64,000 nucleotides of DNA from Chondrus crispus. Lineage: Eukaryota > Rhodophyta > Florideophyceae > Gigartinales > Gigartinaceae. Below are positions 45,255 through 56,600 of the stretch, one piece after another. The stretch spans positions 149,182 through 213,181 of the forward strand of contig NW_005178982.1 in the NCBI RefSeq assembly GCF_000350225.1, given 5' to 3'. The notes under the pieces are model-generated. The model saw only the letters and a list, made by a program, of their open reading frames with translations. It was not told where the DNA came from and did not search any database. Each line of letters opens with the position of its first letter. Position 1 is the stretch's first letter. The translations under genes and the position numbers were made by a program.

Positions 45255-45308
45255 TGTAATCCAGGCTGATACCAGACTGTCAACAGTCTGATATCAGCCT
45301 GGATTACA
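45255..45308. promoter_or_regulatory. 26-bp near-perfect hairpin upstream of the transposase
   Basis: Arms TGTAATCCAGGCTGATA... (45255-45280) and the reverse complement (45283-45308) pair over 26 bp with one mismatch around a 2-base loop. It lies 83 bp upstream of the transposase ATG, in the expected promoter or 5' leader. It could be a cruciform, a binding site for a dimer, or a folded RNA leader. Confidence 0.7.
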
Positions 45309-45705
45309 TGCGTGAATCACACCTGCTAATTGGCTGACTGAAATTCTGTAAACATATTTTGCAGGTCATTGGCTTCCAACTCGAGTTGCTGTACACCTGT
45401 GCTGTGCTTTACGTGTTCATCCCATGGACAAAACGGAAATGACGTTTTATTGGTGCAGCATCATCCGTTTCGTCGTAAGAACCCAATTTAGGTCACAACC
45501 GGCTCACGTTTATAGCGCTTGAGGATACATTCGAGCTCCAAATGTATTCACGAATCCCTATAAGTACGTTGCACTCATCCTTTGAGCTGACCTTAAGCCC
45601 AAAACATCCATGAGCAGCGTGATACCAACGCCGTAGTGCCGCCACCCTCCCAGTGGATGAGATCCGCAATGTGCTATCAACATTGAGCTTCCATCACAGC
45701 AGGCA

Positions 45706-45940
45706 ACACGATCCACAGTGAGCTACCATCACCGCAGGCGACACGATCCACAGTGAGCTACCATCACCGCAGGCGACACGATCCACAGTGAGTTACCATC
45801 ACCGCAGGCGACACGATCCACAGTGAGCTACCATCACTGCAGGCGACACGATCCACAGTGAGTTACCATCACCGCAGGCGACACGATCCACAGTGAGTTA
45901 CCATCACCGCAGGCGACACGATTCACAGTGAGATACTAAC
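45706..45940. repeat. 35-bp minisatellite, about 7 copies
   Basis: Units start at about 45706, 45741, 45776, 45811, 45846, 45881 and 45916, each reading ACACGATCCACAGTGAG and continuing through TACCATCACCGCAGGCG. A diverged unit lies before 45706. Copies differ mainly by C/T at one or two positions. It sits between the transposase promoter region and the subterminal block. Confidence 0.9.
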
Positions 45941-46299
45941 GAAACTTCACAACTATCCCGCACGTGATATGATCCTCCTAGTGCCACGAAACAGAGGGAC
46001 CAACCGCCGGCAAAAGTCAACAACCTGAAAGTGCTGCGAATTTCAGGGGCACAGCTAACAGGCTCTACCCCCCAAAAACCGCCATATGCGGCAGGACGAA
46101 GACGACTATCCGCAGCCATGTCGATGAAAAACATCCTCAGGCATGACGAAGACGATCATCGACAGACACAACTGTTGTGTCTGTTGCAGCTGCATCAATA
46201 TTGATAATACATGTAGGTACTGGCCTATGAAACGCTTGTTTTCACATCCATCAACAGTGTCGTCAGGCAGCGATTCCGTTATCATTCCTTACATTTAGT

Positions 46300-47092
46300 T
46301 TAGTGCTTTAAAACCATTGCAAATGTAGTCCCCAAAACATTACATTACCAATTCCTAAACACTACAAATGTCGTCCAGCAACATTATATTGTCGTCTCAG
46401 AACAAGTATCAACTACCATCCAAAACCAATATAAGTAATACTTCTGAAAACCACGATTATAGTGTTCACGAACGATACGTTTATTGCTGTTCCGACATAT
46501 TACATGTAACGTGCACAGAACGATGAACGTAATAATTCAAAATATTACTAATATATATTGTCGTTGGACAACATTACCAGTGTTTATTCGAACGTTATAT
46601 TTCACGTTTCTGTACGATATAAGTAATAATACAATTAATGAATATTTTATATTGTCGTTGGACAATGTTTAAAGTTTTTCAAGGAACATTATATTTAACG
46701 TTTCTGCACGTTGCATTTAGTGCCATCTAATATTATTATATATAGTGTGCTGAAATGATTCATTTATCGTTTCCACAGACAGTGCCTATAATGTTCACAT
46801 ACGCTACGTATAGTGTTTCAATAACACATTATAAGTAACGTCCATTGTTGATGTTTTAATGTTTACAATGACATTATATCTATTGTTCACGGCTGATGCA
46901 AGTGGTACCCGAATTCTGATGTTTTCATCGTACACGGACGTTTTATTATCATTCCTGGAATGCTGATGTATTGTTGTCCGGACAATACTATTCTGGTATC
47001 CCAAAAACGTATCGTCCAAAAACATTACATATATCATGACACGATATTACTTTAATGTTTCGGAATACTACAAGTATTGTTGTTCCTGGTAC
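46300..47092. repeat. CACTA right subterminal repeat block
   Basis: About 0.8 kb of AT-rich sequence with motifs of the type AACATTA, GTCCAAAAACATT and ATATTGTCGTTGGACAA. The last occurs twice, near 46556 and 46651, as part of a roughly 96-bp direct repeat. One copy is an inverted match to the left block. No coding potential. Confidence 0.6.
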
Positions 47093-47107
47093 TTTGCCTC
47101 TGCAGTG
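47093..47107 (-). repeat. CACTA right terminal inverted repeat
   Basis: TTTGCCTCTGCAGTG, reverse complement of the left end with one difference. Confidence 0.62.
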
Positions 47108-47329
47108 CCTTGACCGCAAGGGCGCCGAGTCACGCGACGACCTGTAGATCTGCCAGCCGTTGCTCGTTGGGGTGTCGAACCCATTCAAGACTCTACCACG
47201 CTACCAGGGACACGTTCCCATTCGTTTATTGGCACGTACGCCAGGTGACATCGCACTTCGAGCTACAGTATACGCCCTGAGCCCGCTCCCGCCTTCGTGG
47301 TCTGTTGAGCGCCGGGGTGTTATACTACA
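47108..47329. other. Sequence right of the CACTA end, origin unclear
   Basis: Ends with GTTATACTACA (47319-47329), the same bases that end Gypsy 4's LTR in plus orientation, so part of it may be an LTR edge. The first bases after the CACTA end are also compatible with Gypsy integrase coding on the minus strand, as on the other side of the transposon. The two readings conflict and neither is secure. Confidence 0.3.
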
Positions 47330-50300
47330 CGAAGTGGGCGAGAAACCCGTAAAGTCAAGGATCACATTAGATCAATCCAAACGGGCGCTCCCAAACTCCG
47401 TTTCGACGGGAGTGACCCCATTAAGGTGTTGGGTTTTCTATCTCGTTTCGTCGAGGAATGTGAGACCAACTCCATGAAGGAGTCCCAGGCACTGGTAGCA
47501 GTGAAGTATTTCCTGCAAGGCCAGGCAAGAACGCAGTTCGATGCGAAAAAGCAGATGGACTCCTTCGATGGAGGAATTTCGTACTGGCCCGAAGCGGTAC
47601 AGTACCTGCTACGCACTTATGCGACAAACGACGCCATCAGCGGCGCAGCACTCGATCTTCGAGATGTGCATCATAAGGCGGAAGAATCAGAAACACGTTA
47701 CAGCGCTCGTCTGCTGGACGCGGAGTTTCGTTGGGGTAACGTGCACGACGCCGATGAACGAATTACAATGTTATTTGACGGGCTCAATCCGGGAATCCGG
47801 TCTCTCGTATCGCGCTATCGCGAGGCAGAACGTCGAATGGGACGAAGTCGTCGTGACGGAATCACGTTCCTGGATATCGTCCAGTACGCCCAGAATGAAG
47901 GCGATGCCCTTCGGGCCCGCTTCAGGGGCAGAAGAAACGCCGAACATGGCGGAAAAAAGCAGGTCGGCATTTTGAAGCCGCCAACCCGACCGGCGCTATC
48001 GCGCGCCGGACAACATCGAATGATGATGACAGAGTCTTCTGCTGACTCTCGGCCGGCGATGGCCGAAAACTACGCCATAGGTGGCGAGTCGATGCACCTT
48101 ATGCAAGGAGATTGGTCGTCTGTGCCGACGGCCGAGCTACCCTCGACCACCGAGACGCAAACGGACGACCCGGAGTCGATGATGCTCACAAGGGGCCCGT
48201 ACGGTCGCGTTCCTGCCCCGGTCATCCGAGGACAAGAACATTCACGCCATGTCCGCGCTGGCCGTCCTGGCTGGCAAGTTAATGTGCGAGGAACTCCGAA
48301 CTTGGAGAGGCCACATGGTAACTTAATTTGCCACAAGTGCTACGGGCCGAACCACATCGCACCAGACTGCGTAGTTCAACTCTCGATTGCCGAGTCATCT
48401 CGTATCATACGAAACTACGACCACCTGTCTGCAGAAGAAAAGCAGTGCGTACCTACGGACAGCTATTGGAAGTTACGAGCCCTTGACGAGATCGTTAACA
48501 CCCGGGCTCGCGACCTCCAGAACGCGGAAGCCGCGAAAACTGACGCCCGCCAAGGCGGTACAGTGTCCAAAGACAACCAGGGAAATTAAGTTCGGGAGTC
48601 CGCGTCGAAGCGGAGGCGAGAGGGCCTTTCCTGGCTATCTGGAGCCTGATGCCGGGCGCCGAAGGTCGTCCCTCCCCAGTGAAGATCCTGTCAAGGAAGG
48701 ATCTGTTGAATCCCAAACATGGGAGCAAGCTCAGCGAGCTACGCCGACCATGGCGAAAATACGTGCCCCCACGTTTACAAGGCCCAATTATGGTGATGGC
48801 GAAGCGCAATTACAAGTGCTATGCCGACTACGGGCTAGTCCCGGAACTTTTGGAAAGGAAGCTCACAGTGCTAGACACTGAGGCTGGGCCAAACTTTATT
48901 CGAAAAGATGAACTACCTCCGCATTATATGGAGAAAATGAAACCAGGATCAACCCTGAACATTCGGGATGCAAACCGTAACCCAATTTTAATAACTGGGA
49001 CAATTGATGTGGTTGTCAGAATTGGTTCGCGAATTACTCGCGTAACATTGCTCGTATGCGAGCGCCTGGCGGCTGGAGTGGTCCTGGAATGTGACTTCAT
49101 GGACCGTTTCGTGGAAGCCGTCTACCCACGCCGCAAAACGATCGAGCTTGACGACGGGTCCTCGATCCCTACTACGAGAAGGCCACTCAAGCGACCGCCG
49201 AACGCACCGCCATTGCCGGCGTCCCAAGAATTCGCCAAGGCAGGCGGTCGGACATCACCTCGAGTCAGCGTCACCAAGCCAGTCGTGCTTGAGCCTGGAA
49301 CGCAAACATTCGTCTCTGTGACGTCAAAACGGCACGGCCTCATGGTCCTACAGCCGCATGAGAAACTCTACACAAAGAGTCCAGTCGTCGCCTCCAATGG
49401 CGTTGTGCAAGTCGAGCCAAATAGCGAGTTCCGCGTGCTCGTTGCCAATTTTGGCATCGCGCCTTATCGGCTCGTTAAGGGCCAAACGATCGGCACTTTG
49501 CTGCCACATCCAACCGCTGTTATAGCGAGCAAAGTCAGTGTGGCTGCAATGCTAGGCCACACCGATGAGGAAGCGAACGAAGTCCTACGAGACTTGGACA
49601 AGGACGCCAACCGGGCGGTAAAAAACCCCTGTATGGGGAGCAACCCGGATGACGTGGATCTCTCACACGTTCCTACCCGCCATTGTGATCAGATCAAGGC
49701 TATGCTTCTCAAGTACAGCTCCATGTGGAGTGGGGAGCTGGGCGAGATCAAGGTCACGAAGCATCACATCGACACGATGACTGGAACCCGCCCGATCGCC
49801 CAAAACCCCTACCGAGCAGGACCACACGCCCGGGAGGCGGAGATGAAAGAAGTAGACCGTATGCTCCGAGCCGGAGTAGTCGAGCCGTCGAAATGAGTAT
49901 GGGCCTCGCCGGTTGTACTGGTGCCTAAGAAAGACGGGCAGTTGCACTTTTGCGTGGACTACCGGAGGCTAAATGCCGTGACGATACGGGATTCATACCC
50001 GTTGCCTCGAATGGACGAGTATATTTACTCCCTAGGAGAAGCAACCGTCTTTTCGACGCTCGACTGCAATAGCGAGTATTGGCAAATACCCGTTGCAGAA
50101 GAAGATCGTGAGAAAACCGCGTTTGTGTGTCCCGCTGGACTGTACCAGTATCTGCGTATGCTCTTTTGGGTAACAAACGCTCCCGCTACTTTCCAGCGAA
50201 CGTTGGATATTATCCTATCCTCCTTCAAATAGAGATCCTGTCTCGTCTACCTTGACGACGTAATTCTGTTCTCGAAGGATATCGAGAGTCATATACGTCA

Positions 50301-51567
50301 CGTTGACGAAGTTCTCGACGCCTTGCAGTCGGCAGGAGTGTCCCTCAAGTTGGAAAAGTGCTCTTTCTTCACACAAGAAGTACATTACCTTGGCCATGTT
50401 ATACGGCCAGGGACGCTCTCGATTGACGAGGTGTCGACCAAGGCTTTACGCGAAATCGCAATACCAACCACCCAGACTGAGCTCCGCTCGTTTTTGGGTT
50501 TGTGCAACGTCTATCGACGATTTGTACCGAACTACGCCCATAAGGCGGCGCCGTTGAACCAGCTTCGCAAGAAGGGGCAACCTGTTAAGCTGGAACCCTT
50601 CGGCGAGACCGAGACCAAGGCCTTTGATACGCTGAGGGAAGTGGTAATCTCCCCGCCAATTTTGGCGTTGCCCAAGGCTGGGTTGCCATATTCAATGGAC
50701 ACGGACGCCAGCGACTACCAAGTCGGCACGGCGCTCTTCCAATCATACGAAGATGGACAAAGGAAGCCTATCGGGTTTTGGTCCCGATCACTACACGCTG
50801 CTGAGCGAAATTACTCCACTTCGGAGAAAGAATGTCTCGCTGTTGTGTGGGGTGTAGTGACGCTGCGCCCCTATCTCCAAGGAACCCGGTTCACGGCACA
50901 TACCGACCATTCTTCCCTCCGGTGGTTAATGGAGATCACGGACCCATCAGGCCGACTGATGAGGTGGCGACTCCTTCTTGGAGAGTTTGACTTCGACGTG
51001 AAGTACAAGAAGGGCAAGCTCAATACCCAAGCCGACGCGTTATCGCGACTGTTCACATCCGGGGAGACGACAGTCCCCGTAGATGAAGAAATCTCATGTT
51101 TTCTGGGAAGATTCTCCGAAATGGAGCCAGTCGATAAGTTTTCTGACGACTTCGAAGATCTCGAGTCGGCAAGGTTCGAGGCGATATTGAACACGGAACG
51201 CTACTCGACTGACGAGAATTTATTGGATCCTATCACAAGGGAAGAGATGCTACGTCATCAGCTGGCAGATGAATTCTGCGCCAGAATTAGAAGGCGAATC
51301 AATCGTGGGGATGACATACTGTTCGCCACTGAAGAGGGCGGTGCAGTATCCACCTCTCCTAAAGAGCAGCCTCAGGTGCCCCCAACAGGGTTGGCGGACT
51401 TGCCAGACACATCGCCTATGAATGGCGCAGCCCAAACCGGAATTTGGAACAGAGCTCGGATTGGACAGCCGCCGCCTTCGAGACGCTCTGATGGGATGAC
51501 CAAAAGCCGTCCCGAACACTCAAGGCATGGGGCTTGTCGCTACGCCCGGTTGGCGAATGATACTCCG
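47330..51567 (+). mobile_element. Chromodomain Ty3/Gypsy, left part (Gypsy 3), broken
   Basis: Plus-strand gag starts in mid-domain near 47.37 kb and ends with a CCHC knuckle (CHKCYGPNHIAPDC near 48.3 kb). Protease follows (about 48.8-49.1 kb, VLDTEAGPNF), reverse transcriptase (about 49.8-50.5 kb, CVDYRRLNAVTIRDSYPLPR) and RNase H (about 50.7-51.1 kb, MDTDASDYQVGTALF and ERNYSTSEKECLAVVW). The 5' LTR and gag start are missing. The part is cut at 51567 by Gypsy 4 and the element resumes at 61262 with its chromodomain; integrase is not recognisable on either side. A few interruptions occur. It is a fossil older than Gypsy 4. Confidence 0.85.
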
Positions 51568-52235
51568 TGTGGGATAACTCCTCTCCGCCCTGGGTTGGGT
51601 GAGAGGCGGAGGCTTTAGCGAGGGAGCACGCGGTGCGGACGAGACGCGCTAATTGAACCGATCGGACGAGCTCGGGAAAAGGGAGTGGCTCACTGGCTAG
51701 TTACGCGCAGTCGCCCCGTGGTGCGTGAACGGGAGCGACTGGTAACAGGTTAGAAGCCAGCGCGCGCGACAGACAACCGAAAACGGACGTACGTAGGCGC
51801 GAAAGGGACGGGGTCGAGCTTGCCCCAGTTTACTGGTGGGGACGGGTGTCAGGTCTTAACCCCTCAGGGAGACGCCTCGGACACCTGTCCCAGTATACAG
51901 TACCTGCCGCCTAGTGCGTACCAGGTACTGTACGCCATTAAAAAACTAGCGCCTCAATTCCTAGTTACGGCGCAGACGCTGCAGGTACACGTGTGTACTA
52001 CTGTACACACGCGCTGCTTACAGACTACCGCACGGATGCCACGTGTGCTAGCGTCTACGCGTAATACTAGCAAACTACCGCTTGGCCGACACGTGCACTA
52101 CTGTACACGTACGCCAGATTACGACCACTCGGCACGAGCGCGCTCCCTACACGTGGGCACACCCGCCCAAGTGTACACCGTGCACGGCCGCACGGATAAT
52201 AATCTCCCCGCGCGCGCGTCCGTCGTTATACTACA
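51568..52235 (-). repeat. Gypsy 4 3' LTR
   Basis: 668 bp. It contains perfect short hairpins: CAGTACCTG with CAGGTACTG (51898-51930), and CGTGTGTAC with GTACACACG around TACT (51990-52011). Read on the minus strand it is preceded by a purine tract AAGGAAGGGGG, the likely polypurine tract. Confidence 0.92.
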
Positions 52236-53613
52236 GACCCCCTTCCTTAGCTTTCGCTACGTCTTCGTAGCGACCACCCATCCGACCACGCAGTTCCGTT
52301 CCGGTTTGTCTTCTTCCCTGCGCGCGCGAACGACCATGCCTCCTAGCTCTTCTTTAAGCGGGCGCTCTGTAAGCCCGCTGTCTCGTCCGATTCGGGAAGC
52401 GTGTCCTTTACTTCCCTTCACGCGAAGCCCGCCGAACCCTCAACTCACTCTCCTCACTCTCCTGCGCGCGCTCGGTAGCGGCTGTCGACGGCATCCCCCT
52501 ACAGTAGCTCCTGCCGCATCCGAGAACAGTCGACCGCGAGAGTACTGCTGCAGCGCCTTCGTACAGTGCGCCGTCGAGCCCTGCAGGGGCTCCGGCGTCG
52601 GCGCAAGCGCCTCCCGCGTCCCAACCACGACGTCGCCTCTGCGGAGAGCCGCCATCGGCCCCCGAGTTGGCCGGGCCAGCGCTCGCGTCGGTCGATTCGT
52701 CCGATTCGGTCGAGCGACGGCCGCATGGCGCGCACGCAACGCAGCGCTTGCCGCGGCCCTCTGGAGGGCCGGGCGAGGGTCGAAGGACGGCTGTGCCCTG
52801 CCCCCCCAGCACACGGGCGAGACGCAAGTTCCGTGTGGACGGTCGGGGTAATTTCCCGTTGTCAACCACCCTCCCGGAGGGCTGGCCAATTTGTAAAGAA
52901 TCTGCGTTCACTTGCCATCCCAAGAGCGGCGCGAGCGGCGCACCCGCCGTAGTACGGCACCACCCGGTAGTGTTACGCGTCTCCCTTGCGGCAGCGGCCT
53001 CTATTGCGCCAACACCGATCCAAAAACCGTACGGAGCGTCCTCTTTCCACCAGCCTGAATTACAAACTGAAAGAAACGGTAAGAAACGGGAAGAAACCGG
53101 TTTGGTTTCCAAATATGTCCGAATGCGGTTTTCCCGAGGCGACACTACCGGACGCGGAATGCTCCCAGGAGTGCGATGCCGTTGTCAGAAACGGGCTACG
53201 ATTTTTTCCCGCAGCGTGGGAGGGAAAACGTAGCCCAAATCGCGACTAAATTAAAAAGCCGGCGAACGCGATACATCTCAATACAAAGTACCGGTTCCCG
53301 GTACAGTTCTCCATTTCCATAGGCATGTGCGAGCGCGATCATCCGAATGGTGCTGCCAGGCGTGGCTGATAGCTATCCGCGTGGACGCTTGGGAGATATT
53401 CCGATTGTGGACCACCCTCCCGGAGGGTTGGCCAATTTTGGAAGAATCGGCGTCCATTTGCGCGGGATCCATCCGGTACGAGCTGCCTCGCGGTGCGCAG
53501 TCACACGCAGCCGGCTGCCGGGGCTGCATAGCACGTGCGCAGCTTGTTTTTCCCAGAGGCTTTCGCGCGAGCGAGCGTCCGAGCGGTGCGACCGAGAGCC
53601 GCCAAGACCTGCC
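52236..53613 (-). other. Gypsy 4 long 3' untranslated interior
   Basis: About 1.4 kb between the pol stop and the 3' LTR. Open frames on both strands reflect high GC only. A segment ACCACCCTCCCGGAGGG followed by TGGCCAATTT occurs twice in the same direction, near 52866 and 53401. No additional gene (for example an envelope) is recognisable. Confidence 0.5.
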
Positions 53614-56600
53614 CTACGCATGCACGCTTGATTCTTGTTGGCGCGAGCGCCAATACCGGTCGATAAACGGCTTTGGAAGCCCATCGGCGGGCTCATAGGT
53701 GTCGTGCGAAGCGGTATATCCATACCACCGGACCTTGTAGTCGATCCCGCCGCGCGTAGTACGGTGTCCGACAATGCGGTCAACGACGTACTCCGCTCTT
53801 GGCGTTGCGGCTTGTGCGTCCGATTCGGTCGATGTGGCCGAGGTGACGGTATCCCCCGGCCCGCGCGGCATCTTCGTAACGCGATCGATGCTCACGCGAT
53901 TTTCCACGCCGTCCTGCTCGATGAGGACCGTGGTGTCCGTAGCGGAGCACACGCGAAACGGACCCTCTGCCTTCGGTAGTAGTTTGACAGAGAGCTCGTC
54001 CATTCCGGCCGTACCTTGCGCACGCGTGCCGCGCTCGACGCTTGTCAACGGGCGGGGCGGGCGATCGACGTAGACAAAATCGCCCGCCACAATGACCGGA
54101 CGGAAGCGGACCTTCTTGTCAAAATCGTCCTTGTACCGCTTTTGCGATGCGGTTAATTTCGTCCGAGCGCGGTCGAGAGCGTCGCGAAGCTTGCGCAGCG
54201 TAGCGCGCTTGTACTGCACCGGGGTCCGCGGGTCCTCTCGATGGGTCCCCGCGTCCTGCGGCACAGTACCAGGGAGGATTAAACCAGACGGTGGCCGCGT
54301 TAACACCAGGTCGAACGGAGTCGTCTCCGTCGACCGGGGGACCTGCGTATTGTACGCGAAGGTCAGCGGCTGCACGTAGTCGTCCCAATCGCGCTGGTGC
54401 TCCTCCACGTAGTGCCGGAGGCGTTGCACCAGCGTGCGATTGAACCGTTCGGTCTGCCCATTCGACTGGGGGTGGTAGGCCGTCGTGAGATAATGCCGCA
54501 CCCCCAGGAGGGCGCATACCGCGTCGGAGAATTTCGCAGCGAACTGAGGGCCATTGTCGGTTAGTACGTAGCGCGGCGCTCTGTAAACGTAGACCCAGTT
54601 GTCCAAAAACGCATTTGCGACGACCGAAGCGGTTGTGGTCCGGAGCCGGATACTGCGCGTTAGCTCGGAGAACCGGTCGGTAATTACCAACACGTGTTGG
54701 TTTCCGTGCGCGGTCTTGGCCAGGGGCCCCAGGAGGTCCATCGCGACAAACTCCAAGGGGCCCGCCGCGGGGAAAAGCTTGAGATCCTTTTGGTTCTTGA
54801 CAAGCGTCCCGCGGGTCGCAGCACACGAGGTGCAATTCTGTACGGTCGAAAACGCGTCGCTGGCCATGTGTGGCCAGTAGTACTCCCTGCGAAGAGTGTA
54901 GTACATACGCGTCGCTCCCGGGTGACCTGCCAGCCTCGGATGGTGTGCTAGGTACAGTACCCGGGGGCGCAACCGAGTCGGTACCATGCGCTGCAGGCTC
55001 CCGTCCAGCGGGGACGTCCTCACGAGAAATCCGTAACGGTCGATGTCGAACTTCGAGTTCGGCGTGCCGACGGTTTCCGCGGCGAAGTGACAGAAGGCGT
55101 CCTCAGCTTGTTCGCGTAGAAATTCCTCAACGAAGATGGACGCAGCGTCGCGTTCCTCGGGAGTTATCGCGAGCGCGTGACAACCGTCCGGACGGTCTTG
55201 CGGCGGGTCCCAGTGCACATTGTCCAGGAGGGCCTCGCTGCCCTCATCGTACTGGACCGCGAAGCACGGGACCTCATCATCGACCGGTTCGGTGTCTCCT
55301 CCATCGGTACGTAAGCGCGATACGCCGTCCGCGAGTTGGTGCTTGACGCCTGGGCGGTACTGTACCTCGTAGTCGTACTCCGCCAAGCGCAGGCGCCAGC
55401 GAGAGAGCCGACCGGAACTGTCCGCTAAATTGAGGACCCAGCGTAGGGCCTCGTGATCCGTGCGGAGGTTGAACGCGCTTCCGTATAGGTACGGCCGTAG
55501 GGTGAGGATGCTCCACACTACGGCCAAGCATTCCTTTTCGGTAGTCGTATAATTGCGCTCCGCGTCGGTCAACGCGCGGCTCCAATATCCTATCGGTCGA
55601 GTACCTCCATCGGGTTGCTCCTGTAGAAGGGCGCAACCCACTTGGTGTCCGCACGCGTCGGTGTCCAGCGTATATTTCCGTCCGTAGCGGGGCAGTGCGA
55701 GGATTGACGGCGACACGAGGCGCCGCCTCAATTCCTCAAACGCCGCGTATTCCGCATCGGTTAATATCTCGAACTCGTAGGGCTGATTCTTGCCAGTCCT
55801 CTTATTCAGCGGCGCGGCGATCTTCGCGAATCCTTTCACAAACCGTCGGTAAACGTTGCACATCCCGAGAAAGGATCGCAGTTCCGTTTGGTTCGTAGGC
55901 GCGCGCGCTCGATCGCGATGACGTTGCGTCGCTCTACCTCCAACCGTCCCGGACGGATGACGTGCCCGAGATAGGTTACGGAGGTGTCGAAAAACGCGCA
56001 CTTCACTAATTTTAGCGACACGCCCGCGGTATGTAGCAACCGTAGTACCTCGCGCACGTGTGCCATATGTTCCGTAACGGTTCGCGAGTAGACAATGACG
56101 TCATCGAGGTGGACCAGCGCGGTCTCCCATTTCACGCGGGACAGGATGATGTCGACCGCTCGTTGAAATGTCGCGGGCGCGGTTTTGAGACCGAACGGCA
56201 TGCGTAGAAAGCGATAGAGGCCTGAATGCGACGCGAACGTAGTTTTATCGCGGTCCTCCTCGGCGATCTCCACCTGCCAATACCCGCTATTACAGTCTAG
56301 CGTGGTAAAGACAGTGGCATCGCCGAGCGAGTCGATACATTCGTCCATGCGCGGTAGTGGGTAGGAGTCGCGAACCGTAACGGCGTTTAGCTTGTGATAG
56401 TCCACGCAGAACCGCATGGTACCGTCCTTTTTAGGGACGAAGACCACGGGGCTCGCCCACTCGGCCGATGTCGGTTCGATGATTCCCGCGCGCAGCATGC
56501 GGTCGATTTCCTTCTTCTCCTTCTCGCGTGCGATGGGTCCGGCTCGGTAGGGTGCTTGGTAGATCGGCTTCGCACCGGGCTTCAGCTCGATGCGATGCTT

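Larger units (their letters stand above)
26977..47107 (-). mobile_element. Large EnSpm/CACTA-type transposon with captured host-gene pieces
   Basis: Left end CACTGCGGAGGCAAA (26977-26991) and right end, read inward on the minus strand, CACTGCAGAGGCAAA (47093-47107) form an inverted repeat with 14 of 15 matches and the CACTG start known in CACTA elements. AT-rich subterminal blocks follow on both sides and share an inverted motif: ATTGTTTTTGGACGATA near 27024 on the left, and TATCGTCCAAAAACATT near 47011 on the right. A TNP2-like transposase is transcribed inward from the right (45172 to 41382). Pieces of at least seven host genes lie between the ends. No perfect 3-bp target duplication is visible (ATT on the left, CCT on the right), so a two-element or rearranged origin is not excluded. 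Confidence 0.6.

Noticed and set aside
45706-45940. CRISPR-like array
   Set aside because: Units are contiguous with no unique spacers, in a eukaryotic transposon; a minisatellite.
26974-47110. Three-base target duplication at the CACTA ends
   Set aside because: ATT on the left and CCT on the right do not match; I do not claim a duplication.
51820-52851. 343-residue plus-strand frame across Gypsy 4's LTR and interior
   Set aside because: Covers the LTR and non-coding interior; repeated in part at 60841-61296 only because the LTR is repeated.
52236-53613. Envelope-like gene in Gypsy 4
   Set aside because: No signal peptide or membrane-anchored frame on the coding strand; frames there are composition artefacts.
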